Notes: generated from the sequence alone by a model not told the origin. Shown: positions 1 to 8,265, counted from the first letter of the stretch. The stretch is DNA of 20,260 nt from DHVE2 group archaeon (GCA_015522935.1 WALH01000016.1:1-20260); one strand, 5' to 3'. Program-made: numbers and translations.

Positions 1-2940
1 AAAATAACAAGTGGAGATTTCCAGAAAAGCCTGATGATTTTCAATGAAACTTTCATAAACTGGACGAAAAACAGTTACATTTTCTACGACACTGTTTATG
101 AGGCTAATTCAACCCAGAATTCCTGCGAGGGATTCATAGATTCGTATTATCAGAATGTTATGCTCAATTATTCGCTTACAGATATAAAGATGCAGATTAA
201 CCACAATTCCACAACAAATACAACTATAAGAATTAATTACCTCATTACAAACCTGAACTCAAGCAGGATGCAGATGGAAGAGGAGCTGGGGATGGTTGAA
301 AATGCACTCCAAGGATTTGAAACTCCCTATTTTCTATGGTTCCAAGGTATGCTCTGGGATATGGAATACGTGATTCTTAATTCAAATGTTGGCGACTACG
401 CTGTAAACGTATTCAACCTTGCAATGGAAATGCAGAAGAACGCATCAAATGAGAACGCAACCCCCGGAAATATTGCCATTTTCTACTCAATAAAGCATGC
501 CTTTGATTCTTCCGTGGCAGATAAATTCAAGTATGAAATCCAGGACATATTTTTAAGGGAGATGACTATTATGAACATGCCCACTTTCAATTTCACTGTA
601 CCTTCAAGCAATGGAATTCCCGCACCTGATTTCAATCCAACTATTGAGAAGAGAAGAATGATGATAAACAATATGAGCCAAGAAGAGATTGAAAAAACGA
701 TAAAAGATATAGAGAATTATAACTCAAGCAAATTAATAAACACACTCAATGAATCAATGCCAGTTATTGGGAATCTGAGCAAGAATATGAGTGTGATGTC
801 CTCTGAGATGAGCACACTTGTGAGAAATATACAATTTGTTTATAACACCACACTTAATTTCAGTGTTCAGAAATTACTCGTCTTTTACGAAAATATGATG
901 GAAAATGTGAGCAATGCAACGGAGAGATTTTCTCAGATGAACAGCTATCTGCCCCAAATCACAGGCTTCTCGTACATGATGGATCAGTTATCGGGCAATA
1001 TAAAAAGTATGTTCTCAAATGATTTTAATGGAAGATCGGCAAAGGCGGCGATGATGATAGTCATGCTCAACAGTACATATTTACCGGACGAAACCACAAA
1101 TCAGCATTCCGACAGAATGGAAAGGATGGAGGAAAAAGTGGAAAATATAGCAACAAGGAATGCAAAAAGTGATGTTATGGTAATGGGCACGTATCTTGTA
1201 AACCAAGCAACGGAGAAAACATCCAACGAAACTATGAATGTTCTCCTTCCTGTGGCGATGATTTTAGTTGTGATTATCCTACTCATAACTTTTAGAAGCA
1301 TCCTAGATACTCTCTGGGGCCTCTTGGGATTGGGGATGGCTATACTCTGGGCTTATGGATTTGGAGTTATGATGGGTTACAGTTTCAATCAAGTAAGTAC
1401 AACTGTGGCCGTATTGCTTGTGGGCCTTGGAATTGATTACGCCATTCACACCATCTTGCGTTACAGAGAAGAATTAAGAAAAGGAAGACAAGTAAGGGAT
1501 GCGATGAATGAGATGATCACGCATCTTGGCATGGGGTTAGTTTTAGCAACGATCACAACGATGGTCGCATTTCTTTCCAACATCACTTCTCCCATTCCAC
1601 CAATACAGAATTTCGGGGTTATGAATGCAGTTGGTATATTTGGGGCGTTCGTGATATTCACTACAGCAATTCCAGCTATAAAAATACTTGTGGATGAGCA
1701 TATGGAGAAGGAAGGTAAGCTGAAAGTTAAGAAAGAGGAAAGAAGAGTGGGTTCGGGCATAGTTGTCCTAAATAAATTTATGTCCTTGGGGGCAGCAGGG
1801 GCTGAGCATCACAGGTACACGGTAATAACTGTCATAGGGCTAATAACATTGGGAGCAATATTTGCTGGACTGAATGTGGGAACAACCTTCGACATAAAAG
1901 ACTTCTTACCCAGCAATCTACCGATTTCAAACACGATTCAATTCATGATGGATAACTTTAACACTTCGGGTATGAACGATAATTATGTGCTAATTGAAGG
2001 TAATATAACAAGCGGAAACACAATAAAAGCAGTTAAGATGGCAATGGAGAACATGAAGGATGACGATTACATAGATTTAACTCAATCCCAGAGCATAACA
2101 ACATACATAGACGAGTGGAAGGAGAAGAATACAACATTCGCTAAAATGGTGAATGGAAACGATACAGATCACGACGGATATCCAGATAAAAACATAACCT
2201 CAATTTATAACTGGCTGTACGAGCATGGAGATGCAAAGAACATACTCCACAAATCGGATGGAAAATATGATTCCATGCTCATTACAGTTAGAAGTACCGC
2301 AAGCACGGATGTGGAGAATAAAAAACTGTACAACGAGATGGAGGAGGACATAAAACCGCTTAAAGTGCAGGGGCTAACCACCACCATAACTGGCACAAAT
2401 CTTTTAACATATCACATTTTAGATCTTCTGCAGAGCAGTGAGTGGAACTCTCTCATTGTTACAATAATTGCATCTCTAATAGTGCTCGTACCCGTGTTCT
2501 ACTACGAGTCCCGCAGCTGGGTTTTGGGTGCGATAACGACACTTCCGGTTGTTATTGCCATGCTCTGGCTCGTTGGAACAATGTACTTGCTAGGAATAAA
2601 TTTCAACGTTATGACTGTAACAACAACCTCGCTAACCATTGGGCTTGGAATAACATACTCCATACACATCACCCATCGCTTCTTGGAGGATATGAAAAAT
2701 GAAAAAAGAATAGAGGATGCCATAAGAAAAACCGTGAGGCACACAGGTACAGCAATTTTCGGAGCAGCAACCACAACCATGGCAGGTTTCGGTACACTCA
2801 TGCTATCTTCAATGCCCCCCATACGGCAATTTGGAGAAATAGCCACACTTTCGATACTATACAGCTTTATCCTTGCCGTGTTCATCCTTCCCAGCTTCCT
2901 CTACGTATGGGCAGAAAGAAGGAAAGGGGAAGAAGAGTGA
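1..2940 (+). CDS. RND/MMPL-family membrane transporter, 5' end outside window
   Basis: Large polytopic protein of the RND superfamily (MMPL/SSD type), probably exporting or moving a hydrophobic substrate at the cytoplasmic membrane. The frame is open to base 1, so the first membrane helix lies upstream; 979 codons are visible. In window codon numbering, about 1-410 is an external domain with some twenty N-x-S/T sequons, 412-575 a first helix bundle, 600-625 a helix, 626-810 a second external domain, and 816-970 a second bundle. The bundles are related: GLGIDYAIH in the first (Asp at codon 479) matches GLGITYSIH in the second (Thr at 885), so the acidic residue typical of a proton relay is present only once. 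The second external domain has a D-x-D-x-D-G-x-x-D loop at codons 721-729, which resembles a calcium site. Substrate is unknown. ftsZ follows but has its own promoter. Confidence 0.85.
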   Translation, partial: KITSGDFQKSLMIFNETFINWTKNSYIFYDTVYEANSTQNSCEGFIDSYYQNVMLNYSLTDIKMQINHNSTTNTTIRINYLITNLNSSRMQMEEELGMVENALQGFETPYFLWFQGMLWDMEYVILNSNVGDYAVNVFNLAMEMQKNASNENATPGNIAIFYSIKHAFDSSVADKFKYEIQDIFLREMTIMNMPTFNFTVPSSNGIPAPDFNPTIEKRRMMINNMSQEEIEKTIKDIENYNSSKLINTLNESMPVIGNLSKNMSVMSSEMSTLVRNIQFVYNTTLNFSVQKLLVFYENMMENVSNATERFSQMNSYLPQITGFSYMMDQLSGNIKSMFSNDFNGRSAKAAMMIVMLNSTYLPDETTNQHSDRMERMEEKVENIATRNAKSDVMVMGTYLVNQATEKTSNETMNVLLPVAMILVVIILLITFRSILDTLWGLLGLGMAILWAYGFGVMMGYSFNQVSTTVAVLLVGLGIDYAIHTILRYREELRKGRQVRDAMNEMITHLGMGLVLATITTMVAFLSNITSPIPPIQNFGVMNAVGIFGAFVIFTTAIPAIKILVDEHMEKEGKLKVKKEERRVGSGIVVLNKFMSLGAAGAEHHRYTVITVIGLITLGAIFAGLNVGTTFDIKDFLPSNLPISNTIQFMMDNFNTSGMNDNYVLIEGNITSGNTIKAVKMAMENMKDDDYIDLTQSQSITTYIDEWKEKNTTFAKMVNGNDTDHDGYPDKNITSIYNWLYEHGDAKNILHKSDGKYDSMLITVRSTASTDVENKKLYNEMEEDIKPLKVQGLTTTITGTNLLTYHILDLLQSSEWNSLIVTIIASLIVLVPVFYYESRSWVLGAITTLPVVIAMLWLVGTMYLLGINFNVMTVTTTSLTIGLGITYSIHITHRFLEDMKNEKRIEDAIRKTVRHTGTAIFGAATTTMAGFGTLMLSSMPPIRQFGEIATLSILYSFILAVFILPSFLYVWAERRKGEEE

Positions 2941-2944
2941 GAAA

Positions 2945-2960
2945 CCTTTTATATTTTAAG
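2945..2960 (+). promoter_or_regulatory. TATA-box promoter of ftsZ
   Basis: An AT-rich box (TTTATATTTTAA, about 2947-2958) starts 7 bases after the transporter stop. It lies about 41 bases before the ftsZ ATG, which predicts a leader of about 15 nt carrying the Shine-Dalgarno sequence. ftsZ can therefore be transcribed apart from the transporter. Assignment by sequence only. Confidence 0.55.
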
Positions 2961-2979
2961 TTTATTTCCTTTTTAAACC

Positions 2980-2986
2980 GAGGAGG
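2980..2986 (+). promoter_or_regulatory. Strong Shine-Dalgarno of ftsZ
   Basis: GAGGAGG lies 6 bases before the ATG at 2993. It is the strongest ribosome binding site in the window and fixes the ftsZ start. Confidence 0.8.
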
Positions 2987-2992
2987 ATTGCT

Positions 2993-4114
2993 ATGAAATC
3001 GCTGTTAAATCAGATAAAGAGCGAAAATGGAGATACCCAGCAAATTGAAAAAATAATGGCCCCAGAGGATGAAGAACTCAAAGAACTTGTGGAGAAGTTA
3101 AAGGTTAACATAAAGATTGTAGGTTGCGGTGGTGGCGGCAGTAACACGATTAATCGGATTATGGAGGAAGGTATCCATGGAGATGTGGAACTTATCGCAG
3201 CGAATACAGATGCTCAGCATCTTCTTCAGATCCGTGCCAACAGAAAGCTTCTTTTAGGCAGAAGAAGAACCCGCGGCTTGGGCGCTGGTTCAGATCCTAT
3301 AATAGGTGAGGATGCTGCAAGAGAAAGTGAAGATAAGTTGCGTGAAATTCTTCAGGGTGCAGATATGGTTTTTGTTACTGCAGGTCTAGGTGGTGGGACA
3401 GGCACCGGTAGCGCACCGTATATTGCAAAAACTGCCAAAGAATTAGGTGCACTTGTTCTATCAGTTGTGACAATTCCGTTCAAAGCCGAGGGTAAATTGA
3501 GAATGGAAAACGCCATGTGGGGCCTTGAAAAACTCCGCAGATTTTCGGATACAACTATTGTGATTCCAAATGACAAACTCTTAGAAATTGTACCGAGATT
3601 ACCCCTGAACGAAGCTTTTAAAGTTGCAGATACTGTTCTGATGATCACGATAAAAGGAATAACCGAGATTCTCACAAAACCGGGGCTTGTGAATGTTGAT
3701 TACGCAGACCTGAAAACCGTTTTAGGTGCAGGTGGAGTTGCGATGGTTGGGATAGGGGAAAGCGATAGCACACATGACCGCGTGAAAGATGCAGTGGAAG
3801 AAGCCATAAATTCACCACTTATAGATGCAGACATAAGTGACGCCACCGGGGCATTGGTGAGAATAGTGGGCGATGAACACATGAGTGTGCAGGAAGCGCA
3901 GATGGCTGTGGATTTAGTGCAGAAGAAGATAAACAAGATGGCAAAAATTATATGGGGTGCAAGTGTTGATCCCGAGATGGAGAACATGGTTCAGGTTTTA
4001 GTAGTGCTCTCTGGTGTGAAGTCCCCCTACTTCATAGAGAAAGGAGGATCACTCAAAGCAACAAAGAAGATAGCTGGAGAAACACTTGATGCCAATATAG
4101 ATTTTGTGGAATAG
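2993..4114 (+). CDS. ftsZ: Cell division protein FtsZ (archaeal FtsZ1-like)
   Basis: Tubulin-like GTPase that polymerises into the cytokinetic ring. At 373 residues it has the usual archaeal length. Visible elements are the first glycine loop GCGGGGSN at 44-51, the tubulin signature GGGTGTG at 133-139, and the T7 loop N-x-D-x-x-D at 234-239, which supplies the residues that trigger GTP hydrolysis. The GCGGxGxNT form of the first loop and the NTDAQHL segment resemble archaeal FtsZ1; FtsZ2 usually has GQAGG there. About 40 polar residues precede the GTPase core. The start is fixed by GAGGAGG. The stop at 4112-4114 lies just before, or overlaps, the next coiled-coil gene, suggesting cotranscription. 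Family call is secure; FtsZ1 over FtsZ2 is an inference from motifs. Confidence 0.97.
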   Translation: MKSLLNQIKSENGDTQQIEKIMAPEDEELKELVEKLKVNIKIVGCGGGGSNTINRIMEEGIHGDVELIAANTDAQHLLQIRANRKLLLGRRRTRGLGAGSDPIIGEDAARESEDKLREILQGADMVFVTAGLGGGTGTGSAPYIAKTAKELGALVLSVVTIPFKAEGKLRMENAMWGLEKLRRFSDTTIVIPNDKLLEIVPRLPLNEAFKVADTVLMITIKGITEILTKPGLVNVDYADLKTVLGAGGVAMVGIGESDSTHDRVKDAVEEAINSPLIDADISDATGALVRIVGDEHMSVQEAQMAVDLVQKKINKMAKIIWGASVDPEMENMVQVLVVLSGVKSPYFIEKGGSLKATKKIAGETLDANIDFVE

Positions 4115-4124
4115 GATGTGTACA

Positions 4125-4973
4125 ATGAAAAAAAGCGAGCTGCAAAGTGCCGAGGAAAAGTTCAGGTTTTATCGAGAGATGAGAAACGAGTTTAATGAAA
4201 AGGCGCGAGAAGTCCAAGATGAGATTAAACTTCTTAGAGAAGAGAGAAAAAAACTTTTTGAGGAGATGAAAAAAGAGAAGGAAATAAGGGATTCAATTGT
4301 ATCACAGATGAAAGAACATAAAAAAGGAAGGGATGAATTGCGCGAGAAGTTCAAAAATATGATTGAATTTGTCAAGGAAAAAAGAAAAAACATAAATTCT
4401 TCGTTAGAAGATGAACTGAGAAAAATCGAGGGGGAAATTAAAAAGCTGGAGAATGAACTAATAACCCTCCCCCATTCAGTAAATGAGGAAAATAAAATCA
4501 TCGAGAGATTACGGGGCCTGAGAAAAGAAAGAGAGGAACTCTTGAAAAAAATTGAGGAAAAGAGAGAGATATTTGGTGATATTGAAAATGCAGAGAATGA
4601 AATAAGAGAGATAAAGGGGAAAATTGATAAAGAAAGTCAAATTGTTCAGGAACTTTACAGAGATTCACAGGAACATCATGAGAGAGTTGTGGAGAGCAGC
4701 AGAAAGATTGTGTATTTAAAAGAGAAAATTGGGGAAAAGGAGGAGAGTTACAAGAAATTAAAAAAGAAGGCAGACGATTACCACAGAAAGATGCTTGATA
4801 TGCTTCAGAAGATAATCGAGATAAAGGGTGAAAGAAGAAAGAAGAGAGAAGAATATGAGAAAGCTTTGAAGGATATGGAGGAAAAGGCGAAAAAATTATC
4901 TGAATTAAAGGATGAAGATGTGGATAAATTGGTGGATGGCCTTTTAAAGAAGAGAAAGATAAAGTACCCCTGA
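4125..4973 (+). CDS. COG1340-type coiled-coil protein, ftsZ operon partner
   Basis: Protein of 282 residues made almost entirely of Lys/Glu/Arg-rich heptad-like helix, with no membrane segment and no enzyme motif. It resembles the archaeal uncharacterised coiled-coil family COG1340, as does the gene at 13938. Both share blocks such as EHHERVVESSRK here and EHHNKMVEIFEQ there. The protein is predicted to be cytosolic and elongated. Its start lies only 11 bases after the ftsZ stop, with no promoter between, so the two are very likely one transcript. I chose ATG 4125, with AGG at 4113-4115 as the ribosome site; ATG 4116, or a TTG at 4104 overlapping ftsZ, are alternatives. Function is not established. 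A structural or regulatory role in division is inference from linkage. It ends 6 bases from the convergent DUF131 gene. Confidence 0.8.
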   Translation: MKKSELQSAEEKFRFYREMRNEFNEKAREVQDEIKLLREERKKLFEEMKKEKEIRDSIVSQMKEHKKGRDELREKFKNMIEFVKEKRKNINSSLEDELRKIEGEIKKLENELITLPHSVNEENKIIERLRGLRKEREELLKKIEEKREIFGDIENAENEIREIKGKIDKESQIVQELYRDSQEHHERVVESSRKIVYLKEKIGEKEESYKKLKKKADDYHRKMLDMLQKIIEIKGERRKKREEYEKALKDMEEKAKKLSELKDEDVDKLVDGLLKKRKIKYP

Positions 4974-4979
4974 ATTCAA

Positions 4980-5390
4980 TCAAGAAAGAAGTATGAAGAG
5001 AATTCCGATGGCTACCAAAATGAGTATTACGGCAAGTATGGAGAGCATAACCATATTTCTGTCAGATCCGAAGATTATTGGTATTGGCCCTATAAGTACC
5101 ACGCCCCCATAGTGCTTTTCTGTTCTTTTTTCAACTATATTTTCTTCTTTTCTTTCCTCAAAATGAGGTTGATACGTTGAAATATGAGATGATTCATAAA
5201 ATGGCGAAATAAAAATAAGGAGAAATCCAACAAATATAAGAAGAATTGCTGCTAATCCCCATACCCCCGTAGAATAAAAAACAGGGAAAATGAGAAATAA
5301 TACAAACCCGCCTTCGCCCTGATAAGCAGAGAGAACGAACAGAGACAGCCCAATAATTATTAGAATAATGCCCCAGTAGAACAATCGCAT
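4980..5390 (-). CDS. DUF131/TIGR00304-type membrane protein
   Basis: Small integral membrane protein of 136 residues with an N-terminal helix (about 3-22), a long hydrophobic stretch (about 28-66) that may hold two helices, a charged cytosolic segment (EERKEENIVEKR), and a C-terminal helix. The segment GGVVLIGPIPIIFGSD before the last helix is the hallmark of archaeal DUF131 (TIGR00304) proteins, whose function is unknown. The ATG at 5390 is preferred over the GTG at 5399 because AGTGA at 5396-5400 is the likely Shine-Dalgarno, 5 bases before the ATG. That motif contains the TGA of the upstream zinc-ribbon gene, which points to translational coupling and shared function with it. Confidence 0.85.
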   Translation of the reverse strand: MRLFYWGIILIIIGLSLFVLSAYQGEGGFVLFLIFPVFYSTGVWGLAAILLIFVGFLLIFISPFYESSHISTYQPHFEERKEENIVEKRTEKHYGGVVLIGPIPIIFGSDRNMVMLSILAVILILVAIGILFILLS

Positions 5391-5395
5391 AAAAA

Positions 5396-6304
5396 TCACT
5401 TCAGTTTGTATCCACAGTGTCTACAGTAATTGTCCTCCGTTGTGACTTCTCCACCACATCTCGGGCATTTGTAAGTCCAAACTAACTTTGCACCACAGTT
5501 CCAGCAGTACTTATCTTCCCTCCTTACAACAGCCCCGCAATTTGGGCAATGCAGTTCTTCTTCTTTCTTTTCCTCCTTTTTTGTTTCGGTTATAGATATC
5601 ACTTTAGGTTCTATTTGGGGGACTTTAATAACCTCTGGCTTACTTTCCACAATGGGTGTTTCCACAGGAATTTCATTGGTATCTAAAATCCTGTTGCTCC
5701 GTATCGCAAATTTCAAAGATTCAGTGTACTCCCCAATTTCAAATGCTTCCTTAGCCTTTCTCAGGTAGAGCATAGCAGCATCTTTAACAGCCCCATCATC
5801 CTTTTTCGTAATCTTATCCTCCACCACGTTTATCTCGAATTTTGACTGAAGATAGTTCTGAGGTAATTTTCTCTCAAAGTCTTTCACTTGAGGTGGCATC
5901 TCATCCTGCGAGGATGCTTTCTCTTCTATCTTCTTTATTATTTTCATCTCCTCAGCAACCCTGGGACTTATACCATCTGGAAGTGTGGCTTCTTCCCTTA
6001 TTCTGGTAAGAACCCTCTTTGCGTTGTTCACAATTTCAATGCACTCTCCATAATTACCTGTGTGATAGGCCATTTGAGCCTTAACGATCATGTTTTCAAC
6101 GGGAGACACGGTGTATCCTTTATCACGCATCAATCTGACCATCGTCCTGAGCATTTGAATCTGGTTGAATGCATCTTCTTTGGGATCACTTTCCTCTCTC
6201 ATCTTCTTCACCCTCGTTTTCTTCATATATGCGAGCATGATGTACACTACAACAACAAACACTATCATAACGGATATGGCCACGATAAGAGTATATCCTT
6301 CCAT
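5396..6304 (-). CDS. Membrane-anchored double zinc-ribbon protein
   Basis: From the chosen start, 302 residues. An N-terminal helix (about 4-26) is followed by a basic stop-transfer segment (KKTRVKK). Two similar helical hairpins follow, A-Y-H-T-G-N-Y-G-E-C and A-F-E-I-G-E-Y-T-E-S, which look like tandem copies of one unit. After a Pro/Lys/Glu linker come two C-terminal zinc ribbons: Cys 253, 256, 267, 270 and Cys 280, 283, 294, 297. The soluble part should face the cytosol. The longest open frame starts at 6355, but an AT-rich box at 6326-6337 lies inside that extension, about 27 bases before ATG 6304, where the membrane helix begins; this predicts a leaderless message. I know no named family for the full protein. 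It is coupled to the DUF131 gene. Confidence 0.8.
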   Translation of the reverse strand: MEGYTLIVAISVMIVFVVVVYIMLAYMKKTRVKKMREESDPKEDAFNQIQMLRTMVRLMRDKGYTVSPVENMIVKAQMAYHTGNYGECIEIVNNAKRVLTRIREEATLPDGISPRVAEEMKIIKKIEEKASSQDEMPPQVKDFERKLPQNYLQSKFEINVVEDKITKKDDGAVKDAAMLYLRKAKEAFEIGEYTESLKFAIRSNRILDTNEIPVETPIVESKPEVIKVPQIEPKVISITETKKEEKKEEELHCPNCGAVVRREDKYCWNCGAKLVWTYKCPRCGGEVTTEDNYCRHCGYKLK

Positions 6305-6325
6305 CCAACCAATCATCCCATTCAT

Positions 6326-6337
6326 GGTATAAAAAAC
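6326..6337 (-). promoter_or_regulatory. TATA-like box for the zinc-ribbon gene
   Basis: On the minus strand GTTTTTTATACC is centred about 27 bases before ATG 6304, the spacing seen at the other leaderless starts here. An alternative is the shared AT-rich box at 6381-6393 serving the ATG at 6355. Confidence 0.5.
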
Positions 6338-6380
6338 TTTTGGGGTATTTCCCATAGAAAGAAAAACTAAGTCTGGGAAA

Positions 6381-6393
6381 ATCTATTTATTTC
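6381..6393 (+). promoter_or_regulatory. TATA box of the lysine aminotransferase gene
   Basis: ATCTATTTATTTC is centred 25 bases before the ATG at 6412, which has no Shine-Dalgarno. The message is predicted to be leaderless. Confidence 0.6.
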
Positions 6394-6411
6394 TCATGTC
6401 TATCTCCCCTT

Positions 6412-7731
6412 ATGATATCGCCAAAGGAAGTTCATAATGTTTTAGGGAGAAGAATTCTGGCCGACGGCTTGGATATGGTACTGGACATTGAAAAAAGTCA
6501 CGGAATGTGGCTCTACGATGCCAGGCATCACAGATACATCTTAGATTATTTTGGATTCTTCGCTACCTGCGCACTTGGAATGAACCATCCAAAGATGTTC
6601 GAACCAGAATTTCTGAAAAAATTGCAGAGAACTGCGATAAATAAGATTACAAATAGCGATATATACACCGTTGAATACGCTGAATTCGTGGATACCCTAT
6701 CCAAATACGCTACCCCTCCATATTTCAGGTACTTCTTCTTTATATCTGGCGGGGCGTTAGCAGTGGAGAATGCCCTCAAAACAGCGTTTGACTGGAGGGT
6801 CAGGAAAAATTTAGCCGCAGGAAAAGAGGATAATACACAACGCCTGAAGGTCATCCATCTGAAGGATGCTTTCCATGGACGCACTGGTTATACAATAGCT
6901 CTCACCAACACCTTCGATCCAAACAAGTACATTTACTTCCCAAGGTTTGAATGGCCCAGAATAACAAACCCCAAGATCACATTCCCGTTAGAGGGAGAGA
7001 ATTTAGAAAGAGTGAAGGAACTGGAGAAGGAAAGTATAGAGGAAATGCAGGAAGCGATAGATAAGTACGGCACAGATATAGCAGCATTCATAATGGAGCC
7101 AATACAGGGAGAAGGTGGGGATAATCACTTCCGCAAGGAGTATATTCAGAAGGTTCAAGAAATTTGCAGAAAGAACGACATAATGTTCATTGTGGACGAG
7201 GTACAAACAGGAATGGGTGTAACAGGTAAGTGGTGGGCTCACGAGCATTTCGATGTGCAGCCGGATATTATGGCCTTCGGGAAGAAGATGAAGGTATGCG
7301 GTATAATGGTTGGCCCAAAAGTGGATGAGGTCAAAGATAATGTGTTCCACGTGTCGAGCAGAATTAACTCAACATGGGGTGGGAACATAGTTGATATGGT
7401 CAAGGCACAGAGAATAATTGAAATCATACACGAAGACAAATTAGTGGAGAACGCCGCAAAGATGGGTGAAATATTGCTTAAATCACTGCACGAGTTAGAG
7501 GAGAAATATCCTGATAAAGTTAGCAATGTCCGCGGTCGTGGTCTGTTCGATGCATTTGATTTACCAACTACAAGGATGCGTGATGAATTCTTCAATCAGG
7601 CATACAGAAATGGACTTCTAACTCTCAAGTCAGGAGCAAAGGGAATAAGATTCAGGCCACCGTTAATAATAACGGAGGATGAAATAAACATAGCATACGA
7701 AGTGATGGACAGAACCCTCAAATTTCTCTGA
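6412..7731 (+). CDS. lat: L-lysine 6-aminotransferase (class III, PLP)
   Basis: Transfers the epsilon-amino group of lysine to 2-oxoglutarate, giving glutamate and 2-aminoadipate 6-semialdehyde, which cyclises to piperideine-6-carboxylate. The 439 residues track recalled M. tuberculosis LAT along their whole length: ALGMNHP, EGGALAVENALK-like ISGGALAVENALK, AFHGR, EPIQGEGGD, VDEVQTG, AFGKK and NSTWGG. Asp262 (cofactor pyridine nitrogen) and Lys291 (Schiff base) keep the 29-residue spacing of the mycobacterial pair. Glu234 aligns with the glutamate described there as a substrate switch. The gene is monocistronic and leaderless, between a divergent zinc-ribbon gene and a convergent Nudix gene; no lysine pathway gene is adjacent. 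The fit is much closer to LAT than to ornithine or GABA aminotransferases. Transfer from bacteria is possible but cannot be tested here. Confidence 0.88.
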   Translation: MISPKEVHNVLGRRILADGLDMVLDIEKSHGMWLYDARHHRYILDYFGFFATCALGMNHPKMFEPEFLKKLQRTAINKITNSDIYTVEYAEFVDTLSKYATPPYFRYFFFISGGALAVENALKTAFDWRVRKNLAAGKEDNTQRLKVIHLKDAFHGRTGYTIALTNTFDPNKYIYFPRFEWPRITNPKITFPLEGENLERVKELEKESIEEMQEAIDKYGTDIAAFIMEPIQGEGGDNHFRKEYIQKVQEICRKNDIMFIVDEVQTGMGVTGKWWAHEHFDVQPDIMAFGKKMKVCGIMVGPKVDEVKDNVFHVSSRINSTWGGNIVDMVKAQRIIEIIHEDKLVENAAKMGEILLKSLHELEEKYPDKVSNVRGRGLFDAFDLPTTRMRDEFFNQAYRNGLLTLKSGAKGIRFRPPLIITEDEINIAYEVMDRTLKFL

Positions 7732-7738
7732 TTTTTTT
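7732..7738 (+). terminator. T-run terminator after lat
   Basis: Seven consecutive T directly follow the TGA of lat, as expected of intrinsic archaeal termination, in the short gap before the convergent Nudix gene. Confidence 0.5.
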
Positions 7739-7758
7739 CCACACAATCTTTCACCTTA

Positions 7759-8265
7759 TCACAGAAAAGATATTGCCTCCAGAAGGGATAGTATATTCAC
7801 TTCAAATTTCAATTTGCTTTTCATAAGAAAATTAAAAATATCATCAATGGGAACTTCTATAATCTCTATATCTTCAAGGGGCTCCAAATTCATTTTTCCC
7901 TTTTTAATCACATTGGGAGCATAGAAATAATATGTAACCATGTTTGTTAACCCCGGACATAAATATCCTGAAAATAAAAATTTCAAATCTCCTGCAACAT
8001 AACCGGTTTCTTCTTCCAGTTCTCTCCTTGCACAATCTTCCACATTCTCACCATCTTCAACCAAGCCCGAGGGAAGTCCAATAACATAATCTCTTACAGG
8101 GTATCTATACTGCTTTTCAAGGAGTACCTTTCCATCCTTTGTTATCGGCAGAACAACTACGCTTTTTTTATAATTTTTCACCTGAACCCATTCCCATACA
8201 CCATTCGCATTTCTCTCGCTCCTCAATCTTAGAAATTCTCCCTCGCATATCGCCTCTCTCTTCAT
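7759..8265 (-). CDS. Nudix hydrolase, probable ADP-ribose pyrophosphatase
   Basis: Hydrolyses nucleoside diphosphates linked to another moiety, most likely ADP-ribose to AMP and ribose 5-phosphate. The 168-residue protein has a perfect Nudix box G-x5-E-x7-R-E-L-x-E-E-x-G at residues 67-88, preceded by GLPSG, where the ADP-ribose subgroup usually has ELPAG. A CPGLTN segment lies about 13 residues after the box, in the place of the proline that marks that subgroup. The start is ATG 8265, placed by GGTGAT at 8269-8274; an upstream in-frame TTG at 8280 is unlikely. It is monocistronic with its own TATA box. Substrate is inferred from motifs only. Confidence 0.87.
   Translation of the reverse strand: MKREAICEGEFLRLRSERNANGVWEWVQVKNYKKSVVVLPITKDGKVLLEKQYRYPVRDYVIGLPSGLVEDGENVEDCARRELEEETGYVAGDLKFLFSGYLCPGLTNMVTYYFYAPNVIKKGKMNLEPLEDIEIIEVPIDDIFNFLMKSKLKFEVNILSLLEAISFL

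Noticed and set aside
4498..4983. Open frame of 161 codons on the minus strand
   Set aside because: Antisense to the coiled-coil gene; its Ser/Pro/Phe-rich composition is what the reverse of Lys/Glu-rich codons gives.
5888..6370. Open frame of 160 codons on the plus strand
   Set aside because: Antisense to the zinc-ribbon gene and without a promoter or ribosome site; the zinc-binding cysteines support the other strand.
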